Positions 18,962-27,901 of a DNA stretch of 64,000 nucleotides are shown here, piece by piece; position 1 is the stretch's first letter, and each line of letters begins with the position of its first letter. The stretch comes from Ureibacillus aquaedulcis (lineage in GTDB: Bacteria; Bacillota; Bacilli; Bacillales_A; Planococcaceae), in contig NZ_JAUHTQ010000002.1 of assembly GCF_030418165.1 (NCBI RefSeq), positions 186,001 to 250,000 of the forward strand, read 5' to 3'. Under the pieces are notes generated by a model that saw nothing but the letters and a program-made list of their open reading frames with translations, made no database searches and was not told where the DNA came from. The translations under genes were made by a program, and so were the position numbers.

Positions 18962-19798
18962 TTATATTTTCGTTAGCATAATACCAACCAGTGCTGATAT
19001 AACTCCGACAATTTGGTAGAATTTAAGTCTCTCTTTATAAATCCAACAACTGCTGAGAACGACAACCAAACAACTTAAACTAACAATCGGGAATACAATA
19101 CTTGCAACACCTGTATCAAGCGCAAAAAAGTAGCTGCTATAACCGATAACACTAAATCCTCCGATAATGGCACCGTATTTCAATTCCGCACGCTGCCATT
19201 TCTCTTTCAGAATAAAGCTATTAATCAATAGATAAGCAGCACCGCCACCATACATGCAAACAAGTGTATTAATTGAATCAATATGTAAATGTGAGGATGT
19301 CTTCATTAGTACACCGAGTACCCCAAACGATAAAACCGATAATAGAACCCGGAACATCCATGGCTTATAGTCCATTATAACACCACTGCCTGGTACATAT
19401 TGGATGACAGCTGCAGAAGCAAGCATAACGATAATGCCAACCCATTGAATCAGTGAAATGCTCTCATGAAAAATAAGTGCCGCACTTAGTATCGGTATAA
19501 CCGTATTCGTGCTGATAAGCGGCGACGTTATACTCGCCGGTCCTCTTTCAAAAGCTTTTGACATTTGAATATTACCATTTGCATTCAATATTCCTATGAT
19601 TCCACCTAGTAAAATCGTTAATCCATTAAAGGTTGCAAAACCAGAAACCATTCCATAGCAGCACATCAATAAAAAGGCGATAAGGTAGAAATAAAACTGC
19701 ATATGCACCTTAGATAACCCTTTTCCTGAAGTGATTTTAAAAATCATATTATTAATCCCAAAGCAAAACATAGTCATTACTGCTGCAATAATCCACAC
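18962..19798 (-). CDS. EamA/DMT family transporter
   Basis: Membrane transporter of the drug/metabolite superfamily with about ten helices arranged as two EamA halves (residues about 1-135 and 150-278). It is 278 residues, a normal length. The half-end motif ISLIQWVGIIVMLASAAVIQY and the matching RLKFYQIVGVISALVGIML mark the two repeats. The start is GTG 19798 behind GAAGGG. Substrate unknown; family members move amino acids, nucleosides, sugars or small cations. Monocistronic. Confidence 0.85.
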   Translation of the reverse strand: MWIIAAVMTMFCFGINNMIFKITSGKGLSKVHMQFYFYLIAFLLMCCYGMVSGFATFNGLTILLGGIIGILNANGNIQMSKAFERGPASITSPLISTNTVIPILSAALIFHESISLIQWVGIIVMLASAAVIQYVPGSGVIMDYKPWMFRVLLSVLSFGVLGVLMKTSSHLHIDSINTLVCMYGGGAAYLLINSFILKEKWQRAELKYGAIIGGFSVIGYSSYFFALDTGVASIVFPIVSLSCLVVVLSSCWIYKERLKFYQIVGVISALVGIMLTKI

Positions 19799-20056
19799 TT
19801 AAAACCCTTCTCTCCCATTGATAGAGTTATTTTAATATAGATTTCAATAATTTTAAATATTTTTTTAATTAATCTGGGCGAGTTTTATGATGTCTGTAGC
19901 TTACAGTAAGCTTGAAATTCTATACAAGTTTACTATCTTTGTAATTTAACAAATACGATTTACTTAGATGCCTAAGCGAACAATTAGAAAGCTTGCTTTC
20001 ACATAGAAATTATAGATTTTAAACTCTTTCTGTCTTCCCCTTTTGATTAAACAGGA

Positions 20057-20563
20057 TTAGAATTGCGTAGCTAGACGATTATTAACTTTTTCTACCATCT
20101 CATTTTTTTCATTATTCATGGCGTCATAATATTCTACTTTGTTATTAGCAGCTGTCCGAAAATCCATTAAAATAAAATGTGTTGCCCAAAGCGCCTGATG
20201 TAAATCCGCCCTATCTTCATCAGATAGCGATTGGTCGTAGACATAACCGGACAAATAATCCTGTGTATCAGTCATCTGATTTCTCCAATCCTGATGTACC
20301 ACATCCCCACTGAACATCAAATCCGAAGTATAGTGCAACTGATCGGAAAGCTTGATTAAATAACCTTCATCCTCAGCGGATAAGGGTTGGCTAAAGTTCC
20401 AAGCAAGAAGCTCTTCGACTATATCATTCAATAAATAGTTTGCGTTTAAATAGTGCCTGCTGATTTTTCCTTCCATTTGCTGAGCATGTTCTTTAGCCGT
20501 GATAACATACCAAATAACTCCACATAAAATTACAGCAATTAAGATTCCAGCAATTTTTTTCAT
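20057..20563 (-). CDS. Membrane-anchored protein of unknown function
   Basis: A 168-residue protein with one N-terminal membrane segment (IAGILIAVILCGVIWYVI) and an extracytoplasmic, mostly helical and acidic remainder. I choose ATG 20563, which has GGGGGTGA five bases upstream, rather than the ORF's first ATG at 20581. No cysteine follows the hydrophobic stretch in lipobox context, so it is an anchored or cleaved secreted protein, not a lipoprotein. No family recognised. Confidence 0.7.
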   Translation of the reverse strand: MKKIAGILIAVILCGVIWYVITAKEHAQQMEGKISRHYLNANYLLNDIVEELLAWNFSQPLSAEDEGYLIKLSDQLHYTSDLMFSGDVVHQDWRNQMTDTQDYLSGYVYDQSLSDEDRADLHQALWATHFILMDFRTAANNKVEYYDAMNNEKNEMVEKVNNRLATQF

Positions 20564-20749
20564 CTTAATCACCCCCACCATTTCATATTTTTTTGTCTAA
20601 CGGTGTTTAAATTTTTTAAAAGTAAAATATTACTTCCACTATATCTATAATTCACTTTTTCTTTACTTCAACATAAACATCATTATTTATGCAAAGCGTA
20701 CTCATTTTTGAGAAAACGCCCCACCTTTCAAGATTAGTACTCTCTTAAA

Positions 20750-21094
20750 TTACTTACCGACAAAATAGACAATAAGAATTAATGTATTTATTATTAAAGC
20801 CGACAAAGGAACCGTAGCAAAAACTGCTGAAATTATTAATTCACTTTTGGCTTTTTTTGAATTAGCCTTACCAAGGCTAAACAAGGAAAAAATTATAATA
20901 AAATATACAGTTAATATACTGACTAACAATATATTACGATTCATTTCACCAGTGATTCTTGCAACATCTTCTACGAAAAATACTGCTACTAAACCTAATA
21001 GCCCAAAAATAAAGGAAAGTAGAAACCATTTCACGAATTTGTCTATATTAAAGCACCTCCTTGTAAGCCATATAATTGCAACCTCAACACCCAT
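20750..21094 (-). CDS. Small hydrophobic protein, start uncertain
   Basis: A reading frame of up to 114 residues with three or four predicted membrane helices and a Lys-rich loop (SLGKANSKKAKSE). No family recognised. The first ATG at 21094 has no good ribosome binding site. A perfect AAGGAGGTG lies inside the frame at 21054-21062, and the only codon at proper spacing in this frame is ATA; a GTG follows about 19 bases later. The true N-terminus is therefore unclear, and a start lost by mutation is possible. Confidence 0.5.
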   Translation of the reverse strand: MGVEVAIIWLTRRCFNIDKFVKWFLLSFIFGLLGLVAVFFVEDVARITGEMNRNILLVSILTVYFIIIFSLFSLGKANSKKAKSELIISAVFATVPLSALIINTLILIVYFVGK

Positions 21095-21255
21095 AGAGAC
21101 TACTATTGTTATATAATACTTCTTCTTTAGTTAAAGACTTTTCATTTTACAATTTTACCCAATTTCATCAAACTCAAGGGTAAACTAAAAGTAGCAAATT
21201 ATTAGAAAGGTAACGTTATCTAATGTTGAATAGTAATGAATTTGAAAACAATAAC

Positions 21256-21838
21256 CTATTTTAACAGTGGAGCCTCCCTATTCCTTAAATTATCTAGTTT
21301 TTATTCAAGACATTTATTTAAACAATAGGGATGGATCGAATCATTTCCCGTCTTTGGATAGTTCAAAGTGGTGCTTATTGCAGCAAGGTGAATTCGAATT
21401 GAAATTAAAGGAAATAATATGGGGCGAAGCTATTTTTTAAAATGTGCAGCAATCATATTATGATCACAATGGCGTACTGGTGTCTGATGCACCGTTATAT
21501 AAACAGCTATTTGAAAATAATGATGAGGGAGAATATGGTTTTTCGGAAAGCGTTAAACTTTTCATGTCTTGGTGGGGTAAAGGATACTACGGGAAAATAG
21601 CTATCGAAATGTTGTTCCAAACTGAAGCTAGAGAGATTTATGAAGGGTTACCCATGAAAATTAAAGGAAAAAACTATAGTATACCCTACCCAACAATCAA
21701 ATCAACATTTATCTATTGTTTGATAAACAAACAGTAGTTGCTGCAACTATTGCTCCATATCATTATGTTTTGCCAATTGAAGACCTTTTCCTAAATCGGA
21801 AAAATATTATGCCAAATATGCTAAGTAACTTAATATAA
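21256..21838 (+). pseudogene. Remnant of an unknown gene (stop plus frameshift)
   Basis: A protein-like reading frame without a recognisable start runs from about 21256, is broken by TAA at 21438-21440, then continues in the same frame to 21737. Just before that end, around 21700-21715, coding sense passes to another frame (LLFDKQTVVAATIAPYHYVL) that runs to TAA at 21838. Segments such as FSESVKLFMSWWGKGYYGK and GLPMKIKGKNYSIPYPTIK look like real protein. One nonsense and one frameshift make a functional product unlikely. I do not recognise the family. Confidence 0.6.
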
Positions 21839-22031
21839 CAGGAAAATAGCATCTTAGTTTCATTTAACTCTATAGCCCTTCACAAACGCACTCCTTATTA
21901 AAGAAGTACCTTAGTTACTTGCGGATTTATATACAATAAATTGCTTTTTTCAAGAATTAATAATATAGGCACAACCTAATACTCCGAACGAAGATTAAAA
22001 TAGCAAATAATACCTAAACTCCTATGAAGGA

Positions 22032-22835
22032 TTACTTTTTCCTGCCGATGTATAACAGATGGCTTGAGATGCCAAGGATATAAGGATCTGTTGCCTTTTC
22101 GATTATTAGTTCAATAAGCTGATTTTCTTGACCATTCTCATTCCAATAATCCCAACTATCTTTAGTTAAGATTGTTCCTACATTCGAACCTAATAGTTGT
22201 AGACATTCAAAACCTTGCGATTCCATGAAAGGCTTGATGTCATCAATTTCAAAATAGTAAGCTCCAGTAAAACGACCTTTATCCGTATGATTGAAACAAC
22301 CACTTTCCGAAAATGAGTTTATTGCTTCCAGACTATTATTTGGCTTCCAATTCTCCGGAGATAAAAGTGAGGTCAAGATATGCCTAATCCTTGGCATAAA
22401 CGCAACAAATACTAATCCTCCCTTTTTTGTAACCCTATTTAATTCATCAGCTGCCTTTATTCGGCCGATTTCATCTTGTAAATGATACATCGGACCAAGC
22501 ATGAGTGATGCATCAAACTGTTCATCATCGAACATTTTCAGCTCCCTTGCATCGGCAACCAAGAAATCATTAAATTGTTTACTTAAATTTAGATCGCATG
22601 CTTTAATTTTTGCTATCTCTACTAACCTTGGCGTCAAATCAGCCAAGGTGACATTGTACCCTTCCTTTGCTAACTCCATCGAGTATTTTCCTGGACCTGC
22701 CCCATTATCTAAAATTTTTCCCGTTTTGGGTAAATATTTTTTTATATAATGCCAATTCACTTTAAATTCAATAGGTTCTCTCTCGAGTCTTCCCCATTCA
22801 TCGAACTGATTATAATAGTTGATTATTTCACTCAT
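22032..22835 (-). CDS. Class I SAM-dependent methyltransferase
   Basis: Cytoplasmic methyltransferase with a Rossmann fold. Motif I is ILDNGAGPGKYSMELAKEGY (about residues 40-59), followed by VTLADLTPRLVEIAK (motif II acidic residue) and the post-motif FDASLMLGPMYHL. It is 267 residues, typical of the stand-alone type. ATG 22835 follows GGGAG. Substrate unknown; small molecules are more likely than DNA because there is no NPPY-type motif. Downstream lies a broken NIPSNAP-like gene's territory on the upstream side, with no clear operon. Confidence 0.88.
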   Translation of the reverse strand: MSEIINYYNQFDEWGRLEREPIEFKVNWHYIKKYLPKTGKILDNGAGPGKYSMELAKEGYNVTLADLTPRLVEIAKIKACDLNLSKQFNDFLVADARELKMFDDEQFDASLMLGPMYHLQDEIGRIKAADELNRVTKKGGLVFVAFMPRIRHILTSLLSPENWKPNNSLEAINSFSESGCFNHTDKGRFTGAYYFEIDDIKPFMESQGFECLQLLGSNVGTILTKDSWDYWNENGQENQLIELIIEKATDPYILGISSHLLYIGRKK

Positions 22836-22913
22836 AATATACTCCCTTTGAAACTATATTCATATAACAACGACACCTTTTTATGTTAAAAAACTTTTTT
22901 AAAGGAATACCCA

Positions 22914-23254
22914 TTACATAATCAAAGTCGTCTTTAACTCTTCGTTTCGTACTTCCAAAAAATAATTTTGAATGACACACTCTCTCCCGCCATGTTTTTC
23001 ATACCAATCATTCACTCTGTTAACATGAGCCTTGTCATTTCGAATTTTGCCTTCAATCTCTCTGTATTTCTGCAAACTGTCATATTCCCAAATGGCGAAT
23101 ATCTCGGTAGCATCTTCATTCTTTGGGATCATCCATCTTCCTATTAATCGTGCTCCATGTTTTAATTGATTGGGTAAATTAGTGTCATTAAAATGACGAT
23201 TGAAAACTTCAACAAATCATTTTTTACTATGTAGAACTTCCTTCTATAAAACAA
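22914..23254 (-). pseudogene. NIPSNAP-like gene with one-base frameshift
   Basis: The open frame 22914-23132 encodes only the C-terminal 72 residues of a small NIPSNAP/ferredoxin-like fold protein (EIFAIWEYDSLQKYREIE). Upstream, the same frame stays protein-like (FNRHFNDTNLPNQLKHGARL) back to TGA at 23217-23219. The expected N-terminus FYRRKFYIVKND is found one frame over, starting at TTG 23254 with GGAG eight bases upstream. Loss of one T in GATTTTGTT would explain it. The whole gene would be about 113 residues. Real mutation and sequencing error cannot be told apart here. Confidence 0.75.
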
Positions 23255-23413
23255 GATACTCACTCCACATCTTTTAAAAGGATACTAACTAATAAATTCA
23301 ACAACCTACTTTTAATTTCCTTTTTTTTCAAATGTGGTGATTCATTGAATCCGCACATTTGAAAAGGAGATAATTTTAAAATTAAAGTCCCACTATTTAT
23401 AACCTTAAGAAAT

Positions 23414-23449
23414 GAAAAAAAGCGTTTTCCTTGTTTTCAGGAAAGCGCT
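23414..23449 (-). terminator. Terminator of the HIT-like gene
   Basis: On the minus strand AGCGCTTTCCT and AGGAAAACGCT pair with a small bulge and are followed by seven T. Confidence 0.75.
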
Positions 23450-23467
23450 AGTTTTTTGAATGACAAA

Positions 23468-23953
23468 CTATTTATTTAATTCATTTTTTAATGCATCAAT
23501 AGCATCCATTACTTCTTTAATATTTTTTGCATTATTCATCTCGTGTCTTGCATGAAGTAGAGCAGGTCTAACAGACTCAACCGAGCGACCGAACTCATAC
23601 ATCCATTCATATCTTGGAACCATCCAAGTATGGAAATGATGTGTAGTATCTTCATTATAAAAGTAATAAACGGATTCAATTCCTAATGTATCTCTTTGTG
23701 CCTTTCTGATTTTTGTCAGCACTTTAATATAATCCAACTTTTCTTCCTCTGTTAATTCATCAAGACATTTAATATGACGCTTGGAAGCTAATATTATTAG
23801 ACCCTTGATTGGATAAGCCACATCTTGATGAGCATGGAAATATTCCGTTTCTAGTACAACCCCGCCATCAGGTTCAATCAAGCCGCCTGTTAATGCACAA
23901 CTCAGACACTGAACTTCAACTATTTTTCCGTTTGATAAAGTTATCCTTCTCAT
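23468..23953 (-). CDS. HIT-superfamily protein with altered triad
   Basis: Small cytoplasmic nucleotide-binding protein of the histidine-triad superfamily, 161 residues. The C-terminal motif is THHFHTWMVPR near residues 107-117; the canonical pattern H-x-H-x-H has Trp in place of the third His. An N-terminal CLSC pair may bind zinc, as in some HIT hydrolases. The rest (GLIILASKRHIKCLDELTEEE) fits the fold. ATG 23953 follows GGAGG. Family members hydrolyse dinucleoside polyphosphates or nucleotide adducts; activity here is uncertain. Confidence 0.8.
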   Translation of the reverse strand: MRRITLSNGKIVEVQCLSCALTGGLIEPDGGVVLETEYFHAHQDVAYPIKGLIILASKRHIKCLDELTEEEKLDYIKVLTKIRKAQRDTLGIESVYYFYNEDTTHHFHTWMVPRYEWMYEFGRSVESVRPALLHARHEMNNAKNIKEVMDAIDALKNELNK

Positions 23954-24043
23954 AAACCTGCCTCCACTTCTTGTTCTTCTTTACCAGATGCATATCTATT
24001 TATATTTCTTGCCCGAACAAATTGAATTAGATTGTGATTCTTC

Positions 24044-25267
24044 TCAACTATTTTCTTGTGAGTAATAGACCATTTTCGATTTATCCAAGACAATCAAATT
24101 CATAACCAATCCCAAGACCAAGAAAGCAAAAGTACCTATTATATATATGGAGCGTATCCCGTATAATTCAGCGAAAACAGCCACAACCGCCGTCAACATA
24201 ATGATTAGCACTGCCTCCAGCAAACCAAATACACTCGAAAATCTACCCATGATTTCAATAGGTACATTATTTTGATAAAAGGTTAAAAAGCCGGTATTTG
24301 CGAAAGACAAAGCAAATGTTAATGTGAAAAATCCTATAGCTGCCCAAACAAAGTTCTGTGAGAAGGCAAAAATTAAATAGCCAAACGGAATAAAAACCAA
24401 CCCAAAACCGATAAGCATATTCGTCCTCAGATGATTAGCGAATAACGCATTTGTTAACGATCCTATAATAATCCCGATTCCAGCTATACTTACAAGGAAT
24501 CCATAGGAACTTTCGGTTAATGAAAGAATATTTGTGGCAAATGCTGCTTCCAATGAATCTAGTGCAGTCATAAAGACTGTAATTCCACTAAATAGTACAT
24601 AAACCGAAGCAATATGCCTTTTCGATTTACTAAACTTAAGAATCTGTTTCCAATCATACCTGATAACGCTAAGGCTGACTTTATCGGAAGTAACGATTCC
24701 CTTTTCACCTTCCAATTTGGGGAGGAAAAAAAGAGTGATCGCCGATAGACATAATGCTAGAGCATTTAATTGAATGGCTAGATGTGGGGAATCAATCATT
24801 AACAGAAAACCTGCAATGGAAGGGCCCAATATAAAACCACTTGAATTAATGAAATTTCTAAGTGCATTAAATCTATGGCGATTTGCCATAGGGACAAGCT
24901 TCGTCATATAAGCCATGGATGTAGGCTCAAAAATCGAACCCGCCATATTGATCATAAATACCCATAGATAAATAAAAACCAGCGAATCCATGGACGGAAG
25001 CATAAAAATTAATAATGCTCTGACCAGGTCCAGAGACATCATCAGATTCCTTTTATTTAACCTGTCGATAAAGCTACCCGACCAAAAATTAGTACATAAA
25101 GTTGCTACTGGTATAAGGATATACAAAACTGAAACGGCTAAGGGCGACTTTGTCATATCCAAGACGATGAGGTTCAGTGCAATCAAATAAATCCAGGCAC
25201 CTAGATTTGAAACACCAATACCCAGCAATAGCAATACTGGATTTTTCCACATTTTAAGATTCAACAT
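24044..25267 (-). CDS. MFS transporter under T-box control
   Basis: Major facilitator superfamily transporter of 407 residues with about 12 membrane helices, of the 'enterobactin exporter/macrolide efflux-like' general type. The loop motif FWSGSFIDRLNKRNLMMSLD after helix 2 is the MFS A motif. The ORF extends upstream to 25417, but that extension runs through the T-box terminator and is not translated sense; ATG 25267 has AGGAG-TG seven bases upstream. A T-box leader lies directly in front, so expression should respond to charging of one tRNA, implying transport of an amino acid or derivative. Confidence 0.9.
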   Translation of the reverse strand: MLNLKMWKNPVLLLLGIGVSNLGAWIYLIALNLIVLDMTKSPLAVSVLYILIPVATLCTNFWSGSFIDRLNKRNLMMSLDLVRALLIFMLPSMDSLVFIYLWVFMINMAGSIFEPTSMAYMTKLVPMANRHRFNALRNFINSSGFILGPSIAGFLLMIDSPHLAIQLNALALCLSAITLFFLPKLEGEKGIVTSDKVSLSVIRYDWKQILKFSKSKRHIASVYVLFSGITVFMTALDSLEAAFATNILSLTESSYGFLVSIAGIGIIIGSLTNALFANHLRTNMLIGFGLVFIPFGYLIFAFSQNFVWAAIGFFTLTFALSFANTGFLTFYQNNVPIEIMGRFSSVFGLLEAVLIIMLTAVVAVFAELYGIRSIYIIGTFAFLVLGLVMNLIVLDKSKMVYYSQENS

Positions 25268-25293
25268 CTCATTCACTCCTAAATTCGAATTGT

Positions 25294-25605
25294 AAAAAAC
25301 AAAAAGGAATCCCACCCCCATGTCATTCGACTTGAGGACGAGACTCCCTGAATTTAGAAGTTCGCGGTGCCACCCCAGTTTGTTCTTGCGTCGCCGCAAC
25401 AACCTTTTCGAGTACATCTACATAAATATTTAGGAAATACTCTATCTCTGTAACGGGAGTACCCGACACATCATCAATCTCACGAAGATAATATCCTATG
25501 TGCAGCTCCGAGGCTTGATTCCATGTGATTTTGCATCCTCCATCTCAGCTACCGGAGTTCTCTGTTATGCTTAAACACATTTACTCTTCTCTTCATCGCT
25601 TTTAA
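25294..25605 (-). ncRNA. T-box riboswitch leader
   Basis: On the minus strand the element starts with GATGAAGAGAAGAGTAA (AGTA motif of the specifier loop). Stem I has arms ATGTG/CACAT, GCAT/ATGC and CTCC/GGAG, with a distal loop. The T-box GGGGTGGCACCGCG is at 25363-25377. It ends in a 12-bp terminator (GGAGTCTCGTCC with its partner ending in GGGATTCC), followed by TTTTTGTTTTTT at 25294-25305. The specifier lies in GGAATCAAGCC; by position after GAA it may be CAA (Gln) or UCA (Ser), which I cannot settle. Confidence 0.95.
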
Positions 25606-25711
25606 TTTAGAAATATTTTACTACAATTCAATAACTTTCTAAATAGAATCGGTTAACTTTTTTCGGATTCAGGCTTAAAAATCTAAATAAAAAATAGCCA
25701 CTAATTAAGCT

Positions 25712-26695
25712 TTACGGATTAGCTGCGCTTGATTCTATCAATTCATTTACTTCTTTGCTCATTTCTTTATATTGGGTCCAATGTAGATAATGATGGCCCT
25801 CTAGGGGAACGATTTTACTGGCAGTGGAATTTGTTAACTGTGTTTCATAAAAAGTCACATTGTTTTTTCCGCTTATGGTTTCTTTATCTTCTTTCGTAGT
25901 GAAGATTAAAACTGGCATTTTAGATGGGAAATTCATAAGAACAGTTTTTTCTATATTATTCTTTATTTCATTGGCCTCATTTACTACATTCTTGTTGTAA
26001 CCCTTCCAGGCTGAGATTGCCTTCGTTATTTTTAGATTCTCGTATGAATATATCCCGTCCGCAGTAATTGGTAAATAACCCTCGGGATTTAAGTATATCG
26101 CTAACCTAGCTAATCCAGTCGGTGCGGCATAGCTAAAATATTTTGGCATCGAAGGAGCAGTTTCCCCAAAGTATCCCAACGCTTGAGGTAATGTTGGGTC
26201 GATCCCTACAATTGCCTTAACTTCTTCTGGATATTTATTGGCAAAATACATACTATAGATACCCGAAATGGAATGAGGCATTAAAATATAGGGGCCAGCT
26301 ATGTTGGCTTTTTTAAGAGCTGTTCTGGTTTCTTCCACTATATTCTCAACTGTCCGATCCTTGTCCGTTATATCGCTCCATCCATAACCAAAGGATTCTA
26401 CCACTACAACCTTATTTTCCTTAGCCAGTTCATTTATCAAAGGTTCAAAATCCAGTGCGGGTGCTGTTGTTCCTAGACCACTTTGCAAAACGATCGTATT
26501 CTCTCCATTCCCCTTTGTATAAAGGTGCATCTCTTTACCTTCCACCTCAATTAATTCCCCACTTGCACGGTATTTTTTCTGTTCATACCCAGTCATGAAG
26601 TTGCTCGAAATCATCCAAAACGAAAATATGGCTATTATGGCAATAAAACTATTCCTAACAACAATCCAAAATCTCAATTTCTTTTTAGTTTTCAT
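25712..26695 (-). CDS. Membrane-anchored alpha/beta hydrolase
   Basis: Hydrolase of 327 residues with a basic N-terminus and one membrane helix (residues about 10-32), so the enzyme domain is probably outside the cell membrane. The domain shows QSGLGTT (oxyanion region, about 71-77), GYGWSD (104-109), nucleophile elbow HSISG with Ser 142, and a C-terminal LEGHHYLHW holding the likely catalytic His. ATG 26695 is preceded by GGGAAG. The sequence resembles proline iminopeptidase/haloalkane dehalogenase-type hydrolases; substrate unknown. Confidence 0.85.
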   Translation of the reverse strand: MKTKKKLRFWIVVRNSFIAIIAIFSFWMISSNFMTGYEQKKYRASGELIEVEGKEMHLYTKGNGENTIVLQSGLGTTAPALDFEPLINELAKENKVVVVESFGYGWSDITDKDRTVENIVEETRTALKKANIAGPYILMPHSISGIYSMYFANKYPEEVKAIVGIDPTLPQALGYFGETAPSMPKYFSYAAPTGLARLAIYLNPEGYLPITADGIYSYENLKITKAISAWKGYNKNVVNEANEIKNNIEKTVLMNFPSKMPVLIFTTKEDKETISGKNNVTFYETQLTNSTASKIVPLEGHHYLHWTQYKEMSKEVNELIESSAANP

Positions 26696-27111
26696 TTTTT
26701 CACTACTTCCCTAAGTTTGTAATTTCGAGTGCTAGGCACACACAAATTGTATAATTCTGGTGCCCTGTATATATAAATACATATTATCGCGGAAAAATTT
26801 GGGAAGTAATGAACCTGAGTTTTATTTTTAACTAGGGCTTGAGACTTACAATCAACCCCTTAACTATAGTAAATTGAACAATGATATCCGAAATGATGTA
26901 AGAAGAATAAATGAAGTAGGAAATAAAAGATATATAGAAGATTTTTGAATTTTAAAAGTACATACATTACACATAGCCTTGAAACGTAATTGGGAACTGC
27001 AAATTTATTATATTTCAAACTACTAAGGAATCCTTAATAATCTGCCCCTAAACAAAAAAAGCGCAATTCCTGCTCCAAGATTACGCCAAAGTTTGAGAAT
27101 ATAAGGAATGT
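26696..27111. other. Intergenic region ending in a terminator for the ATPase gene
   Basis: This 416-bp AT-rich gap shows no convincing gene. On the minus strand a hairpin with arms GCGTAA and TTGCGC (27061-27086), followed by seven T (27054-27060), ends the transcript of the ATPase gene at 27112. The rest holds only short AT-rich repeats. Confidence 0.6.
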
Positions 27112-27870
27112 TTAACGAAAAAGGTGATGAAGCAACTGATCTTTATCTTCAAAAAATTGCTTCATTAACGAATAATGCAGGGTTTCCTCAAGTCTTGATT
27201 CACGCATACCCTCTTCTGTGAGCTGAATAATTTTAGCGTTTGGGTAAGCCATAATAACTGGTGAATGAGTGGAAATGATAAACTGAGAACCTTCATTAAT
27301 AAGTTCATTGATTCTCGCCAGCATGGACATTTGTCTTAATGGGGACAATGCTGCTTCCGGTTCATCCAAGATATATAAGCCATTTCCTTGAAAACGCTCA
27401 ATAAAAGCCGAGAAAAAAGATTCCCCATGAGATTGTTCATGAAGTGACTTTCCTCCGTAAGAATCGATAATTTTACGGCCAGTTCCTGGCTCCTGATCTA
27501 ATACCTCTATATTCGTTGCGACATTATAGAAAGTTTCAGCTCTAAAGAAAAAATGATCCTTCGCTCTATTAACCCCTTTGACCAAACCGAGATATTCATC
27601 CAGATTTGAATGGGAATCATAACTGGAGAAATTAAAGTTTAGCGTTCCTCCCTCCGGGTTAAATCCAAATGCAATTGCAATACCCTCAAGCAATGTTGAT
27701 TTGCCCATTCCATTTTCACCAATAATATAAGTAATATTAGGGTGAAAGTTTAACTCCTGAAAATTTTGAATAAATGGAAGGTTAAATGGAAAACAATCAT
27801 TTGAAGAAATATGCTCCCTTTTAAGGTATATAGACTTGATGTACTGGGAGTCCGCATTTAAAATCACCAT
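27112..27870 (-). CDS. Small AAA/ABC-type ATPase
   Basis: Cytoplasmic ATPase of 252 residues related to RecF/SMC-type and ABC ATPases. Walker A is GENGMGKS at residues 51-58, an ABC-like signature region precedes Walker B YILDEPEAALSPLRQ (about 166-180), and ISTHSPVIMAYP is the switch histidine region. It lacks coiled-coil arms or membrane parts. ATG 27870 has AGGAGG eleven bases upstream. It starts 31 bp after a GntR regulator gene, so the two may be co-transcribed. Stand-alone proteins of this kind are common and mostly uncharacterised. Confidence 0.85.
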   Translation of the reverse strand: MVILNADSQYIKSIYLKREHISSNDCFPFNLPFIQNFQELNFHPNITYIIGENGMGKSTLLEGIAIAFGFNPEGGTLNFNFSSYDSHSNLDEYLGLVKGVNRAKDHFFFRAETFYNVATNIEVLDQEPGTGRKIIDSYGGKSLHEQSHGESFFSAFIERFQGNGLYILDEPEAALSPLRQMSMLARINELINEGSQFIISTHSPVIMAYPNAKIIQLTEEGMRESRLEETLHYSLMKQFFEDKDQLLHHLFR

Positions 27871-27901
27871 TATAGTGCATACCTCCTATTTGATAAAGGT
27901 A

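Noticed and set aside
25268-25417. N-terminal extension of the T-box-controlled MFS protein
   Set aside because: It is the T-box and its terminator read as protein; the ribosome binding site points to ATG 25267.
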